A DNA stretch of 46,544 nucleotides from an uncultured Actinomyces sp. (GTDB lineage Bacteria > Actinomycetota > Actinomycetes > Actinomycetales > Actinomycetaceae). The DNA lies in contig CABKMZ010000007.1 in NCBI GenBank assembly GCA_902373545.1, forward strand, positions 1 through 46,544. Reading direction: 5' to 3'. The position numbers and the translations under genes were made by a program. This document shows positions 7,252 to 16,599 of the stretch, one piece after another (within the stretch, counting starts at the first letter, position 1; each line of letters starts with the position of its first letter). The notes under the pieces are model-generated. The model was not told the origin of the DNA and did no database searches. It saw nothing but the letters and a program-made list of their open reading frames with translations.

Positions 7252-10251
7252 ATGATGGCCCGAAAGAAAGTAGATGGCAAGGCGAGTATCCCTCGCCCTG
7301 TTGTGGCGCCGCCTGTCTTTCCTGCCGCGCGGCCGGACGTGGCGGTTTCGGAGCTGTCCGACCTTGCCCGTTGCTTTTGGGCCAAGACAGGGAGCGGCGC
7401 GTCCGCCTGGTTGTCTGTTGTTCAGCACCTCATGGACGCCGCGGACGTCGCCGGATACCTCTTCGATGAGTATGTGAGCGAGCATCACCGCAGACTCATG
7501 GCCTCCGTGTGGGAAGGGGACCAGGCGAAGGCGCGGGCGACCTTCGTGTTCCTGGCGGGGATCCATGACGTCGGTAAGGTGAGCCCCCAATTTGCGTGTC
7601 AGTCAGCGGAGCTCGCACCTTTCATTCGCGCCCAGGGGCTCGGCGTTATGCGAAAGGCAGATTATCCGGAACGCAAATTTTTGCCCCACGGCCTCGTCAG
7701 TCAGTTCGCGTTTCAGGAGGCAATTGTTCGCGGCGGAGGCGACGCTGCGCGCGCCGTTCATTGGGCGGTCCTCGTAGGAATTCACCACGGGCGTTACCCG
7801 GATGCGGGTGCGGTCAATGTCGCGCGCCAGCAATACAGGACACAAGAGGGGTCGGAGCAGGACGACCCTCGATGGGGGCAGGCTCGCGCGGAGATTCTTC
7901 GGTGGATGGCGAGGCGCAGCGGCTTTCCGCTCGAGGCGCCAGAAACTGCGCTGCCCGAGCTCCCCATTGCCGTCGCCTCCGCCTATGCCTCGGCACTCGT
8001 CATCGCGGACTGGCTCGCCTCAAATGAGGACTACTTTCCGCTGCGCCCCCGCCCCGACAAGGGAGATGAGGAATGCGCGATTCGGTTCTACCCGGAGCTG
8101 GATGCCGGGCAACAGCGCAGACGGGCAGCTCGCGGATGGAAGCGAGCAGCGTTTCCTGCCCCCATGCGTCTACCCGCCACTCTCGAGGAGCCAATCGCAG
8201 ACTTCTACCGTCACCGCTTCGGGTGGCCAGCCTCGTACCGGCCGACCTGCGCCCAGCGCGAGGCCGTGGAGATCGCCTCTACCGAAGACCCGGATCTCAT
8301 GATCGTCGAGGCACCGCCCGGGTCCGGGAAGACCGAGCTGGCTTTTGCAGCCGCTGAGGTTCTGATGCGTGCTCGCGGTCTGCAGGGAGTGTTTGTCGCG
8401 CTGCCCACGCAGGCCACGACCAACGCTATGTTTGAGCGCGTCACCTCGTGGCTCACGAGCATCCTGGGCGATGAGCCGCAGCGGCTGGGCATCCAGCTGG
8501 CGCATGGGAAGAACAGCTTGAACGAGTCTTTCATGCGTCTGCTCGAGAGTGGTCAGAGCCCCCTCGAAGTGCACGACGACGAGGAGGACCTGGGCCTGCA
8601 CGCGAGCCGGTGGATGGGGCAGCGCTGGCGCTCGACGCTCTCGCCCGTCGTGGTTGGCACGATCGACCAGGTATTACTCGCGGCTCTCAAGTCGCGCCAC
8701 GTGCTGGTGCGCCATCTCGGACTCATGGGCAAGGTGGTCGTCATCGATGAGGTGCACGCCGCCGACGAGTACATGGAGACCTACCTGGAAGCCGCCCTCA
8801 CGTGGCTCGGCATGTACGAAATCCCCGTCGTCCTGTTGTCCGCGACCCTGCCGCCCGCGCGTCGCCGCGCGCTTCTGGACGCCTATCGACGAGGCCGTGG
8901 CTCATCGGGCGAAGGGGCTCAGTTGGTCGAGGGCATGATCGGATATCCGGTCATCTCGACGGTGTCAGCTACGGGTGTGCACGTCCACGAGATTACTGGT
9001 GAGGCAGAGGTCCCCAAGCGGATCATCCCGACATCGGTGGGATCCCCCCAGGAGATCGCGGAACTGCTGGACCGCGAGCTAGCTGATGGCGGATGCGCTG
9101 TCGTTATTCGCAATACCGTCCGCGAGGCGCAGGAGACCTATGACGCGGTGAAGGCCGTGTTTGGACGCGAGCAGACGACCCTGCTGCACTCGCGCTTCCT
9201 GGCAGCTGAGCGTGCGGCGCGTGACCGTCGGATGCTCGAACTCTTTGGCAAGGGGGCCACACAGCGTCCCCAGCGTCACGTCGTCGTCGCAACACAGGTG
9301 ATTGAGCAGAGCCTCGACGTCGATTTCGACCTCATGCTCACGGACCCCGCGCCCATGGACCTGATCCTGCAACGCATCGGGCGACTGCATCGACATGAGC
9401 GAGCGGATCGTCCTGTGGGGCTGCGCGAGGCCCGATGCCTGGTGCTGGTGGAGGACCTCTTTGCTGTGCCGTGGGCCTACTTCACCGGGACAGATCATGT
9501 CTACTCGCGACATGCGGTCCTGCGAACCCTCGGAATCCTCTCGGATCGTGGCGAGATTAGGGTCCGTGAACCCGTCGACTACGCGCAGCTCACCGAGCTG
9601 GCGTACTCCAACGTAGAAGCCGTCGGACCTGCTCAATGGGCCGATGCTTTCGACACCGCGCTCGACGAACGAGAACGAAGTACCGCGCAATCACGGATGC
9701 GGGCAAATACGTGGTGCCTCGACGGCGCGAATCTTCCACGATGGCAGGCACCCGAGCTCGAAGAGAAGCTCCAAGGAAACGCTGCCACGGGGGAGGAGAC
9801 CAAGGGACCGGGAGTTGCCGCAGCTCGCGCCGCGGTGCGAGACGGCGAAGACCAGATACCCGTCCTCGTCGTCGCGATTGATCCCGAGCTGGGCAACGTC
9901 CCGGTGCCGCCACCCCTCACCGGAGGGGCCACCGACGATGAAGAACTTGAGGTCGGCGAATACAACGCACGAGGGCGCATTGCACAGATGTGCTCATGGA
10001 GCATTTCCCTGCCTCCGTGGGCCTTCCGCGCTCGTGGGCAGAGCGTCGATCAGGCGGTGGACGCAGTTGCAGGTGCTATCTGGGATGATCCCATCACACA
10101 GGACTGGGCGTGTCGCGAGCACCCGCTCCTGGCCGGAGAACTGATCCTCGCGATGTACAAAACCCCCGACGGGAAGCGCCTGACGCGCGACCTGTGCGGA
10201 TTCACACTTACCTACTCTGAAGAAAAGGGAATGGAGGTGCAGGGTCGATGA
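7252..10251 (+). CDS. cas3: CRISPR-associated nuclease/helicase Cas3 (type I-E)
   Basis: Cas3 is the effector recruited by Cascade; it unwinds and degrades target DNA. The frame stays open further upstream, but that part covers the guide RNA and promoter, so I use ATG at 7252, or the adjacent one at 7255, with GAGGT upstream. That gives 999 residues. The HD nuclease domain shows H59 and the HD pair in GIHDVGK (105-106). The helicase follows with Walker A APPGSGKT (354-361), DEVH (499-502), SATLP, and the QRIGRLHRH motif VI. The C-terminal domain is complete. The stop overlaps the cas8e start as ATGA. It leads a co-directional operon of eight genes. Confidence 0.97.
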   Translation: MMARKKVDGKASIPRPVVAPPVFPAARPDVAVSELSDLARCFWAKTGSGASAWLSVVQHLMDAADVAGYLFDEYVSEHHRRLMASVWEGDQAKARATFVFLAGIHDVGKVSPQFACQSAELAPFIRAQGLGVMRKADYPERKFLPHGLVSQFAFQEAIVRGGGDAARAVHWAVLVGIHHGRYPDAGAVNVARQQYRTQEGSEQDDPRWGQARAEILRWMARRSGFPLEAPETALPELPIAVASAYASALVIADWLASNEDYFPLRPRPDKGDEECAIRFYPELDAGQQRRRAARGWKRAAFPAPMRLPATLEEPIADFYRHRFGWPASYRPTCAQREAVEIASTEDPDLMIVEAPPGSGKTELAFAAAEVLMRARGLQGVFVALPTQATTNAMFERVTSWLTSILGDEPQRLGIQLAHGKNSLNESFMRLLESGQSPLEVHDDEEDLGLHASRWMGQRWRSTLSPVVVGTIDQVLLAALKSRHVLVRHLGLMGKVVVIDEVHAADEYMETYLEAALTWLGMYEIPVVLLSATLPPARRRALLDAYRRGRGSSGEGAQLVEGMIGYPVISTVSATGVHVHEITGEAEVPKRIIPTSVGSPQEIAELLDRELADGGCAVVIRNTVREAQETYDAVKAVFGREQTTLLHSRFLAAERAARDRRMLELFGKGATQRPQRHVVVATQVIEQSLDVDFDLMLTDPAPMDLILQRIGRLHRHERADRPVGLREARCLVLVEDLFAVPWAYFTGTDHVYSRHAVLRTLGILSDRGEIRVREPVDYAQLTELAYSNVEAVGPAQWADAFDTALDERERSTAQSRMRANTWCLDGANLPRWQAPELEEKLQGNAATGEETKGPGVAAARAAVRDGEDQIPVLVVAIDPELGNVPVPPPLTGGATDDEELEVGEYNARGRIAQMCSWSISLPPWAFRARGQSVDQAVDAVAGAIWDDPITQDWACREHPLLAGELILAMYKTPDGKRLTRDLCGFTLTYSEEKGMEVQGR

Positions 10252-11927
10252 AGAACCCTGAGTACAACCTGCTTGACGAGCCGTGGATACCCGTCCGGCT
10301 CCTCGACGGGACCATCACCGAAGTCGGGCTGCTGGAGCTTCTTCGGCGCACGACAGAGATTGCCGATCTCGCGTGTGAGCTACCGACGCAGAGCATCGCG
10401 ATCCAGCGACTCGTTTTGGCCATCGGGTATCGTGTGGCACCACCGCGCGATGCACGCGACTGGGTCAGGCAGTGGGACGAAGGCGCTCCGACGGAACAGA
10501 TGATCGAGTATCTCGAACGGTGGAGAGACCGCTTCTTCCTGTTCGGCGGTCGTTTTCCTTTCATGCAGGTTGCGGATTTGCGGACCGCGAAGGACGAGAC
10601 GAAAACGCTCGAGGACATTATTGCTAGCGTTCCTAAAGAAGATAAGCGCCTGTTTTCGACTCGTCAAGGTGCTGGCTTAAGGCGACTGGAAGCAGCGGAT
10701 GCAGCACGTTGGCTGGTTCACGTTCAGGCGTATGATATCGCCGGTATTCACTCTGGTGCGGTCGGAGATATGCAGGTTAAGGATGGCAAGGGGTATGGTA
10801 TAGGCCCCTCATGGTGTGGCCAGCTCGGACTTGTGTGGCTTAAAGGAAACGACCTGGATGAGACCCTGGTCCTCAATCTGATTCCTACTGATGCTGCTGA
10901 GCTGCAAGGGGGAGATTACTCGTCGTCCTGGGCATCGTGTAGCTGGGAGTTGGAGGAGCCGGAGACGGCGGCGAGGAAAGACTATTCTCTGCTGGGTAAG
11001 AACGGGAATCCTCAACTGGAGGGTTTGAGTATTCCACGGCTGCTGACGTGGCACTCTCGCAGGGTACGTCTCTATGGTGATTCTGCGGGAGTTCAACGTG
11101 TTCTTGTGTGTCAAGGAGACAAACTAGCCCCCCAGGAGATGCGGTTGTATGAACCTCAGAGTTTATGGCGTTACTCAACCCCGCAATCCAAGAAGTTCAA
11201 GACCGACGTCTACATGCCTCGTAAATTCGAGGCGGGTCGAGCGCTTTGGCGCAATCTGCCCGGAACCCTTCCCACCGTGACAACCGTGCAGGGTGCGGAC
11301 AAACAGGCCAAGCGTGAGTTTCTCCCGTCCGCGACGCTGTCCTTCCACTACCAGCTCGACAATGCCTCAATCCAGACCACTTATCCCAAGGTGATGCGGA
11401 TTCAGGCTGTAGGGGTTACGTACGGATCGCAGGAATCAACGTTCGAGGATATCTACTCGGATGAGCTGACTGTGTCGGTTGCTGTCATGCGAGCTGAACG
11501 TGAGGATCTGTCCGCTGAGATCGACCGGCAGGTTCGCCTCACCGAAGAGATTGCAAGACACGTGGGGAATCTTGCGGCGAACCTTGCACGCGCCGCGGGC
11601 GAGAGCGGAGACGGTGCCGGTGATGGAGCCCGAAACCGCGCCAAGGAACTCTTCTTCAGCGCAGTCGACACCGATTTCAGGATCTGGCTGACACAGGTCG
11701 ATGGCCGCGAAAGCGCGAGGGACGCCGGGCGGCGGTGGGAGCGCTCCCTGCGTCAGCACGCCCTTGACATTCAGGCTGAACTTGTGAGGGGCGCCTCGTC
11801 GTCGGCAATCATCGGCCGGGATACCGGCAGGGGATACATGAACGTCGGTATCGCCGAAAACTGTTTCCGGGCGCGGCTCAGTGAGCTTCTCCCGGTGCAT
11901 AACACCAATCAGGAAGGAACGAAATGA
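10248..11927 (+). CDS. casA: Cascade large subunit Cas8e/Cse1
   Basis: Cse1 recognises the PAM and recruits Cas3 in type I-E Cascade. The 559-residue length is slightly above the E. coli protein (about 500). The N-terminal NLLDEPWIPVRLLDG motif is diagnostic of the CasA/Cse1 family, and FFLFGGRFPFMQV follows. The C-terminal four-helix bundle region is present. The start overlaps the cas3 stop, and the stop overlaps the cse2 start (ATGA at 11924-11927), so translation is coupled. Confidence 0.95.
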   Translation: MKNPEYNLLDEPWIPVRLLDGTITEVGLLELLRRTTEIADLACELPTQSIAIQRLVLAIGYRVAPPRDARDWVRQWDEGAPTEQMIEYLERWRDRFFLFGGRFPFMQVADLRTAKDETKTLEDIIASVPKEDKRLFSTRQGAGLRRLEAADAARWLVHVQAYDIAGIHSGAVGDMQVKDGKGYGIGPSWCGQLGLVWLKGNDLDETLVLNLIPTDAAELQGGDYSSSWASCSWELEEPETAARKDYSLLGKNGNPQLEGLSIPRLLTWHSRRVRLYGDSAGVQRVLVCQGDKLAPQEMRLYEPQSLWRYSTPQSKKFKTDVYMPRKFEAGRALWRNLPGTLPTVTTVQGADKQAKREFLPSATLSFHYQLDNASIQTTYPKVMRIQAVGVTYGSQESTFEDIYSDELTVSVAVMRAEREDLSAEIDRQVRLTEEIARHVGNLAANLARAAGESGDGAGDGARNRAKELFFSAVDTDFRIWLTQVDGRESARDAGRRWERSLRQHALDIQAELVRGASSSAIIGRDTGRGYMNVGIAENCFRARLSELLPVHNTNQEGTK

Positions 11928-12574
11928 CCAGCAATGATGCTGCTCCGGAGACCCCTCCGGATGGCGGTGCGAAAGGTCTGTCGACACGGCGCTCAGTGTA
12001 CAGACGCGTCGGTGGGCTGATCGTGAATCGGCTCTGGAAGGAGACTCCGTCGGCCCGTGCCCTTCGCGCGCAGCTGCGGGGAGCGCTTTCTCGGGAGGCA
12101 GGCTCGGTGCCCGAGCTGTGGGATCTGACGCTCGATGGACGAACAGGATACCTGGGCGATGACCCAACCAGAGGCGAGAAGGCCGTCCACGGGGCTCTCA
12201 CTCTCTGGGCCCTCCACCAGGGCTCGAATACGAGGCCGATGCACGATACGTCGGACCATCCGCGTAGCTTTGCCTCCGCGATCCGAGTCGTGGCTGAGGG
12301 GCAAAGCGGCGACAAGCACGCCGAGGAGACTCCGATCTACCGGCGTTTTTCTGCAGCCGTTCAAGCGCCCACGTTCGAGGGACTTCTCGTGCATCTGCGT
12401 TCGCTCGTCTCTCAACTCGAAGCAGCCGAGATCCCCTGTGATTACGCGCAGCTGGGAGCCGACCTCTTCACGTGGCAGGATCCGCGTCACCGCACATCCG
12501 TCATGCGTAACTGGGGGCGTCAGTTCGCCCGTCCCGCCGAAACCGCCCATACCGATCCCGCCTCCGACGAGTGA
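11924..12574 (+). CDS. casB: Cascade small subunit Cse2/CasB
   Basis: Cse2 forms the belly dimer of Cascade and stabilises the R-loop. The 216-residue protein is predicted mostly helical, as in the family, with an N-terminal extension of about 20 residues. Motifs such as GALSREAGSVPELW and the basic RHRTSVMRNWGRQFAR near the C-terminus fit CasB/Cse2. Identification rests mainly on position between cas8e and cas7e and on length. A 48-nt gap separates it from cas7e, the largest within the operon. Confidence 0.9.
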   Translation: MTSNDAAPETPPDGGAKGLSTRRSVYRRVGGLIVNRLWKETPSARALRAQLRGALSREAGSVPELWDLTLDGRTGYLGDDPTRGEKAVHGALTLWALHQGSNTRPMHDTSDHPRSFASAIRVVAEGQSGDKHAEETPIYRRFSAAVQAPTFEGLLVHLRSLVSQLEAAEIPCDYAQLGADLFTWQDPRHRTSVMRNWGRQFARPAETAHTDPASDE

Positions 12575-12622
12575 CGTCGGGGCGCCGCAATCAAACAAAC
12601 TTCATTTGTGAAAGGAAAGACA

Positions 12623-13747
12623 ATGTCCGTCTTCGTTGATATCCACGTCCTGCAGACCCTCCCGCCCTCGAACCCGAACCGTGATGATACGGGTGCTCCG
12701 AAGACCGCCACCTTCGGCGGAGTCCAGCGTATGCGCATGTCGTCGCAGGCCATCAAGCGTGCGACGCGTGAGGACTTCGAGGGAAAGATCGCCGATGGAA
12801 ATTACGGTGTGCGCACGAAGAAGATTGTCGAGCTAGTTGCGCGTTCAATCGTCGATAAGCGTCCGGACCTCGACTCGCAGGCTGTCGACCTCGCCGAGAT
12901 GGGGCTGAAGGCCATCGGTTTCAAGCTTGCTAAGCCGAACAAGAATAAGAGCGATAAGGAGCTGAAAGAAGCTGGATTCCTCGTGTTCCTGTCGACCAAG
13001 CAGATCGAGCATGTCGCGGACGCGTTGATTTCGGTCGCTCACGAGGATGATCCCGCGGCAGCATTCAAGGAACTGAAACCGCGTAGCCTGGTTGACACGA
13101 ATCACTCCATCGACATCGCTCTGTTCGGTCGAATGGTCGCCGAACCGAATGCTCTGAACGTGGATGCTGCCTGCCAGGTTTCCCACGCGATCGGTGTCGG
13201 CGCGGTTGAGCACGAGTACGACTACTACACGGCGGTCGACGATGAGAAGAAGCGCAACGATGAGGCCGACGAGGGTGCGGGAATGATCGGCACGATCGAG
13301 TTCGCGTCTGCGACGGTGTACCGCTACGCGACGATCAACGTTGGTATGCTGCGCGAAAATCTGGGAGACGATGCGGTTGCGGATCGTGCCATTGAGCTCT
13401 TCGTGGATAGTTTTGTTCGGTCGATGCCGACCGGCAAGATCACGACGTTTGCGAACCGTACCCTGCCGGACGCTGTTCTGGTTCAAGTTCGTGACGATCA
13501 GCCGATCAACATGAGTGGTGCGTTCGAGGAGGCGATCGTCGCCGGTCGACGAGGCTTCGCGGAGCCGGCGGTTCATCGTTTCGTTGAGTTTGAGTCGCGG
13601 CTCCGTGAGCTCACCGGTCTTAAGGCTGTGGAGTCTCTCGTGTCGTGGACGACGCCTCGCGGCGAGAGCTTCGCGGAGCTCGGCAAGCAGGTGCGCCTGG
13701 CGTCTCTCGGTGAAACCGCAGCGGAAGTGGTGCGGGGTACGCGATGA
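12623..13747 (+). CDS. casC: Cascade backbone subunit Cas7e/CasC
   Basis: Cas7e subunits form the six-copy backbone that holds the crRNA and kinks out every sixth base. The start is ATG at 12623, with AAAGGA upstream; an in-frame ATG at 12608 lies before this site and is less likely. The 374-residue protein begins FVDIHVLQTLPPSNPNRDD and contains GGVQRMRMSSQAIKRATR, both typical of CasC. The stop overlaps cas5e as ATGA. Confidence 0.96.
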   Translation: MSVFVDIHVLQTLPPSNPNRDDTGAPKTATFGGVQRMRMSSQAIKRATREDFEGKIADGNYGVRTKKIVELVARSIVDKRPDLDSQAVDLAEMGLKAIGFKLAKPNKNKSDKELKEAGFLVFLSTKQIEHVADALISVAHEDDPAAAFKELKPRSLVDTNHSIDIALFGRMVAEPNALNVDAACQVSHAIGVGAVEHEYDYYTAVDDEKKRNDEADEGAGMIGTIEFASATVYRYATINVGMLRENLGDDAVADRAIELFVDSFVRSMPTGKITTFANRTLPDAVLVQVRDDQPINMSGAFEEAIVAGRRGFAEPAVHRFVEFESRLRELTGLKAVESLVSWTTPRGESFAELGKQVRLASLGETAAEVVRGTR

Positions 13748-14472
13748 ACTCGGTGCTCGTCTTGAGGCTGGCGGGTCCCATGCAATCCTGGGGCGTGGAC
13801 AGTCGATTCACGCGCAGGTCGACGGAGGCTTTTCCAACGAAAAGTGCGCTGGTTGGTCTGCTCGCGGCGGCTCAGGGGCGTAGGCGCAGTGATCCGATCG
13901 AGGATCTGGCTGAGCTTCGTCTTGCCGTGCGGGTTGATCAGCCGGGGCAGTTGCTCCACGACTTTCACACGGCGCACAGGGGCGAAACATCGATGCCTCT
14001 GTCCCACCGTTTCTATCGGGCGGATGCCGCGTTCGGAGCCTTCATCGAGGGGCCCGACGACATGATTGATGTGCTGGCACAGGCAATTGTTCGCCCGGCG
14101 TTTCCGCTCTACCTCGGCCGCCGCTCCTGCCCTCCGACCTTGCCGCTGCGCCTCACTGTTCGCGAGGGCAGCACGTGGGATGCCGTGAATGAAACTCCGT
14201 GGATGGCCTCGGCGTACTACCAGAAGAAGCAGCGTTACGACCATTTCGTTCGGACGCGAGTCATCTCGGATCTGGGGATTATTCCACCTGAAGTGGAGAA
14301 ATCCTCCCAGCAGACACTTCAGGATATGCCGATCAGTTTCGACTCGGAGCACCGCAGATACACCTTGCGGACCGTCGAGGAGACGTATATCGAGCTGGAG
14401 AATCCACAGTACGCGGAGACGAAGCCGCAGGCCCGCCCAGGCCTCGCGCATGATCCGATGGAGGTCCTCTAA
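13744..14472 (+). CDS. casD: Cascade subunit Cas5e/CasD
   Basis: Cas5e caps the crRNA 5' handle in Cascade. The 242-residue protein opens with LVLRLAGPMQSWGVDSRF and FPTKSALVGLLAAA, the standard Cas5e N-terminal motifs. It overlaps cas7e by 4 bp and cas6e by 1 bp (TAATG). Confidence 0.96.
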   Translation: MNSVLVLRLAGPMQSWGVDSRFTRRSTEAFPTKSALVGLLAAAQGRRRSDPIEDLAELRLAVRVDQPGQLLHDFHTAHRGETSMPLSHRFYRADAAFGAFIEGPDDMIDVLAQAIVRPAFPLYLGRRSCPPTLPLRLTVREGSTWDAVNETPWMASAYYQKKQRYDHFVRTRVISDLGIIPPEVEKSSQQTLQDMPISFDSEHRRYTLRTVEETYIELENPQYAETKPQARPGLAHDPMEVL

Positions 14473-15221
14473 TGTTCCTCACACGCATCTACCTGAATCC
14501 TCACCGTCGCGGGGCGAAACAACTCATGCGCAGCCGGCAGATGCTGCACGCTGCTGTGATGAACTGCTTCCCTCCGGGTGTGCTCGATTCTCCCGGAGCT
14601 CCCCGGGTTCTCTGGCGGCTGGACCGTCCACCGGCTGTTCGGGGTGCCGCTCCTCGCCAGGGAAGTCCCTCGTGTGCGCTCTACATCTCGAGCCCGGTTG
14701 TCCCGGATCCCTCGCACCTCGTTGAGGAGGCTGGTTACGCGACGGATGGGGGAGTGCTAGTCCGTGACATGAGTGCTTTCCTTGATGGTCTGTCGGCTGG
14801 CCAGAGGTGGGGTTTCCGCCTCTGTGTCAACCCGACGTTCCGAGAGGCGGGTCAGACCAACGAGCGTGGCCAGAAGAAGGTCCTCGCGCACGTCACACAG
14901 GATCAACAAACGCAGTGGGTGCTGGACCGTGCGGGGCGCTGCGGCTTCCGGGTGATTTCCTCCGCCGAGCACGGGGGTGACCTGCCGGTTCTCGAGGATA
15001 ACGACGGGCAACGCGTCGACGGTGCGAATCTACTGATCAACGGCGTTGAACGCAGTATCGCTGAGTTTAAGCGAGGGGAGCGTCGCGTGACCCTCGGGGT
15101 AGCTACCTTCGAGGGAGTGCTCGAGGTGACGGACCCCGAGGCCCTACGCCGAGTCCTCACCCACGGAATCGGTCGGGGGAAAGCCTACGGCTGCGGCTTG
15201 ATGACCTTGGCTCGGCCATGA
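14472..15221 (+). CDS. casE: crRNA-processing endoribonuclease Cas6e/CasE
   Basis: Cas6e cuts pre-crRNA at the base of the repeat hairpin and stays bound to the 3' stem-loop. The 249-residue protein has the catalytic histidine at position 26 (QMLHAAVMNCFP), the same position as in Thermus Cas6e, and the C-terminal Gly-rich loop GIGRGKAYGCGLMTL. It is expected to process both the main array and the pseudo-repeats of the upstream mini-CRISPR, which keep the stem and handle. It overlaps cas5e and cas1e. Confidence 0.96.
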   Translation: MFLTRIYLNPHRRGAKQLMRSRQMLHAAVMNCFPPGVLDSPGAPRVLWRLDRPPAVRGAAPRQGSPSCALYISSPVVPDPSHLVEEAGYATDGGVLVRDMSAFLDGLSAGQRWGFRLCVNPTFREAGQTNERGQKKVLAHVTQDQQTQWVLDRAGRCGFRVISSAEHGGDLPVLEDNDGQRVDGANLLINGVERSIAEFKRGERRVTLGVATFEGVLEVTDPEALRRVLTHGIGRGKAYGCGLMTLARP

Positions 15222-16180
15222 GACCGATCCCCGGGGCGAGGCCCCCTGACCCGAAGGACTTGGTGCGCGTTCGGGACCGGTTGACGTTCCTCTACGTCGA
15301 GCGGTGCACGATCAATCGTGACTCGAACGCGATCACGGTGGCTGACGGTCACGGAATCGCCCATGTCCCAGCGGCGGCGCTGTCGGTGCTGTTGCTGGGA
15401 CCCGGGGTTCGGATCACTCACTCGGCGGTGTCTGTTCTCTCCGAGAGCGGATCGACCATCGTGTGGGTTGGTGAGAACGGGGTGCGATACTACGCGCACG
15501 GTTCTCCGCCATCGCGATCCTCAAGGTTATTGGAAGCGCAGGCTCGCGCGGTGAGCGATCCGTCGATGCGACTGACCGTCGCGCGCAACATGTACCTGAT
15601 GCGTTTCGTCGGTGAGGATGTGACGAAGCTGAGTCTTCAGCAGTTGAGGGGGCGCGAGGGTGCTCGGGTGCGTCGCTTGTATCGTGAGCACTCGCAGCGC
15701 ACGGGCGTGCCCTGGGACCGGCGCGAGTACGATCCGGACAACTTCGACGACGGGTCGGTTGTTAACCAGGCGCTGTCGGCCGCGAATTCAGCGATCTACG
15801 GCGTCGTTCATGCGGTCATTGTCGCGCTTGGCTGTAGCCCGGGGCTGGGCTTCGTGCACAATGGGACGTATCGCTCGTTTGTGTACGACATTGCGGACCT
15901 GTACAAGGCTGACCTGACGATCCCTATCGCGTTCGACGTAGCCGCGTCGCCGACGGACGAGGCTGTGGGCAGTGCCGCGCGGAAGGCCGTCCGTGATGCG
16001 GTTCGAGAGTTTCGGCTTCTCGAGAGGTGCGTCGCGGACATCAAGCAGCTGCTCTCCGTGTCTGGTGCCTTGTCTGTCGATGACGACGAGGACCTGATCG
16101 TGGACGACCTGCGCCTGTGGGACGACCGTGAGGGCACAGTTGCCGCGGGCGTGTCCTATGAGGAGGGCGATTCCTGGTGA
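15218..16180 (+). CDS. cas1: CRISPR integrase Cas1e
   Basis: Cas1 integrates new spacers with Cas2. The 320-residue protein shows family motifs: an acidic ligand region around GREGARVRRLYREHS, the histidine in GLGFVHNGTYRSF, and the Asp pair in VYDIADLYK, which form the metal site. The N-terminal beta domain and helical C-terminal domain are complete. It overlaps cas6e (ATGA) and cas2e (GTGA). Confidence 0.97.
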   Translation: MRPIPGARPPDPKDLVRVRDRLTFLYVERCTINRDSNAITVADGHGIAHVPAAALSVLLLGPGVRITHSAVSVLSESGSTIVWVGENGVRYYAHGSPPSRSSRLLEAQARAVSDPSMRLTVARNMYLMRFVGEDVTKLSLQQLRGREGARVRRLYREHSQRTGVPWDRREYDPDNFDDGSVVNQALSAANSAIYGVVHAVIVALGCSPGLGFVHNGTYRSFVYDIADLYKADLTIPIAFDVAASPTDEAVGSAARKAVRDAVREFRLLERCVADIKQLLSVSGALSVDDDEDLIVDDLRLWDDREGTVAAGVSYEEGDSW

Positions 16181-16581
16181 TCGTCTTGGTCCTGTCTGCG
16201 GTACCCGAAGGCCTGCGGGGGCACGTAACCCGGTGGCTTATGGAGATTTCTCCCGGGGTGTTCGTAGGGACTCTCAGCGCCCGCGTCCGCGAGCGCCTGT
16301 GGGAGATCGTCACGGAGAACATGAAGACAGGGCGGGCGGTCCTGGTCTATCGTGCGCGCAACGAGCAGGGCCTCGCTTTCCTGACGTGGGGAGATCCCTG
16401 GAAGCCCGTCGACTTCGAAGGACTGACTCTGATGATGCGTCCCTACTACTCAGAGGGACGAGGCCAATACTCCGAGCCGGATCCCGCGGCGCGTCAGTTG
16501 CGCAAGCGCCCGAAAATGAGTAACTTCCAGAAGAGACGGCAGGCCCAAGGGTTTCCAAGATCTGACCGATCTGCGCGATAA
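16177..16581 (+). CDS. cas2: CRISPR adaptation protein Cas2e with C-terminal extension
   Basis: Cas2e bridges two Cas1 dimers during spacer integration. The start is GTG at 16177, supported by AGGAGGG upstream and the GTGA overlap with cas1. The core MIVLVLSAVPEGLRGHVTRW...GVFVGTL matches Cas2e. The 134-residue length exceeds most Cas2e proteins (about 95-115) because of a basic tail of roughly 35 residues after YYSEGRGQYSEP. The stop lies only 18 nt before the first CRISPR repeat, so the DNA encoding this tail must also serve as the array leader. Confidence 0.94.
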   Translation: MIVLVLSAVPEGLRGHVTRWLMEISPGVFVGTLSARVRERLWEIVTENMKTGRAVLVYRARNEQGLAFLTWGDPWKPVDFEGLTLMMRPYYSEGRGQYSEPDPAARQLRKRPKMSNFQKRRQAQGFPRSDRSAR

Positions 16582-16599
16582 AAGCGCAGGTCAGGAAGT
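16550..16599 (+). promoter_or_regulatory. Likely CRISPR leader within the end of cas2
   Basis: Only 18 nt separate the cas2 stop from repeat 1, so a leader promoter must overlap the coding region unless the array is read through from cas genes. A weak TTTCCA (16552) and GATAAA (16577) pair, 19 nt apart, and an inverted repeat CTGCGC-loop-GCGCAG at 16571-16589, are visible. The assignment is tentative. Confidence 0.35.
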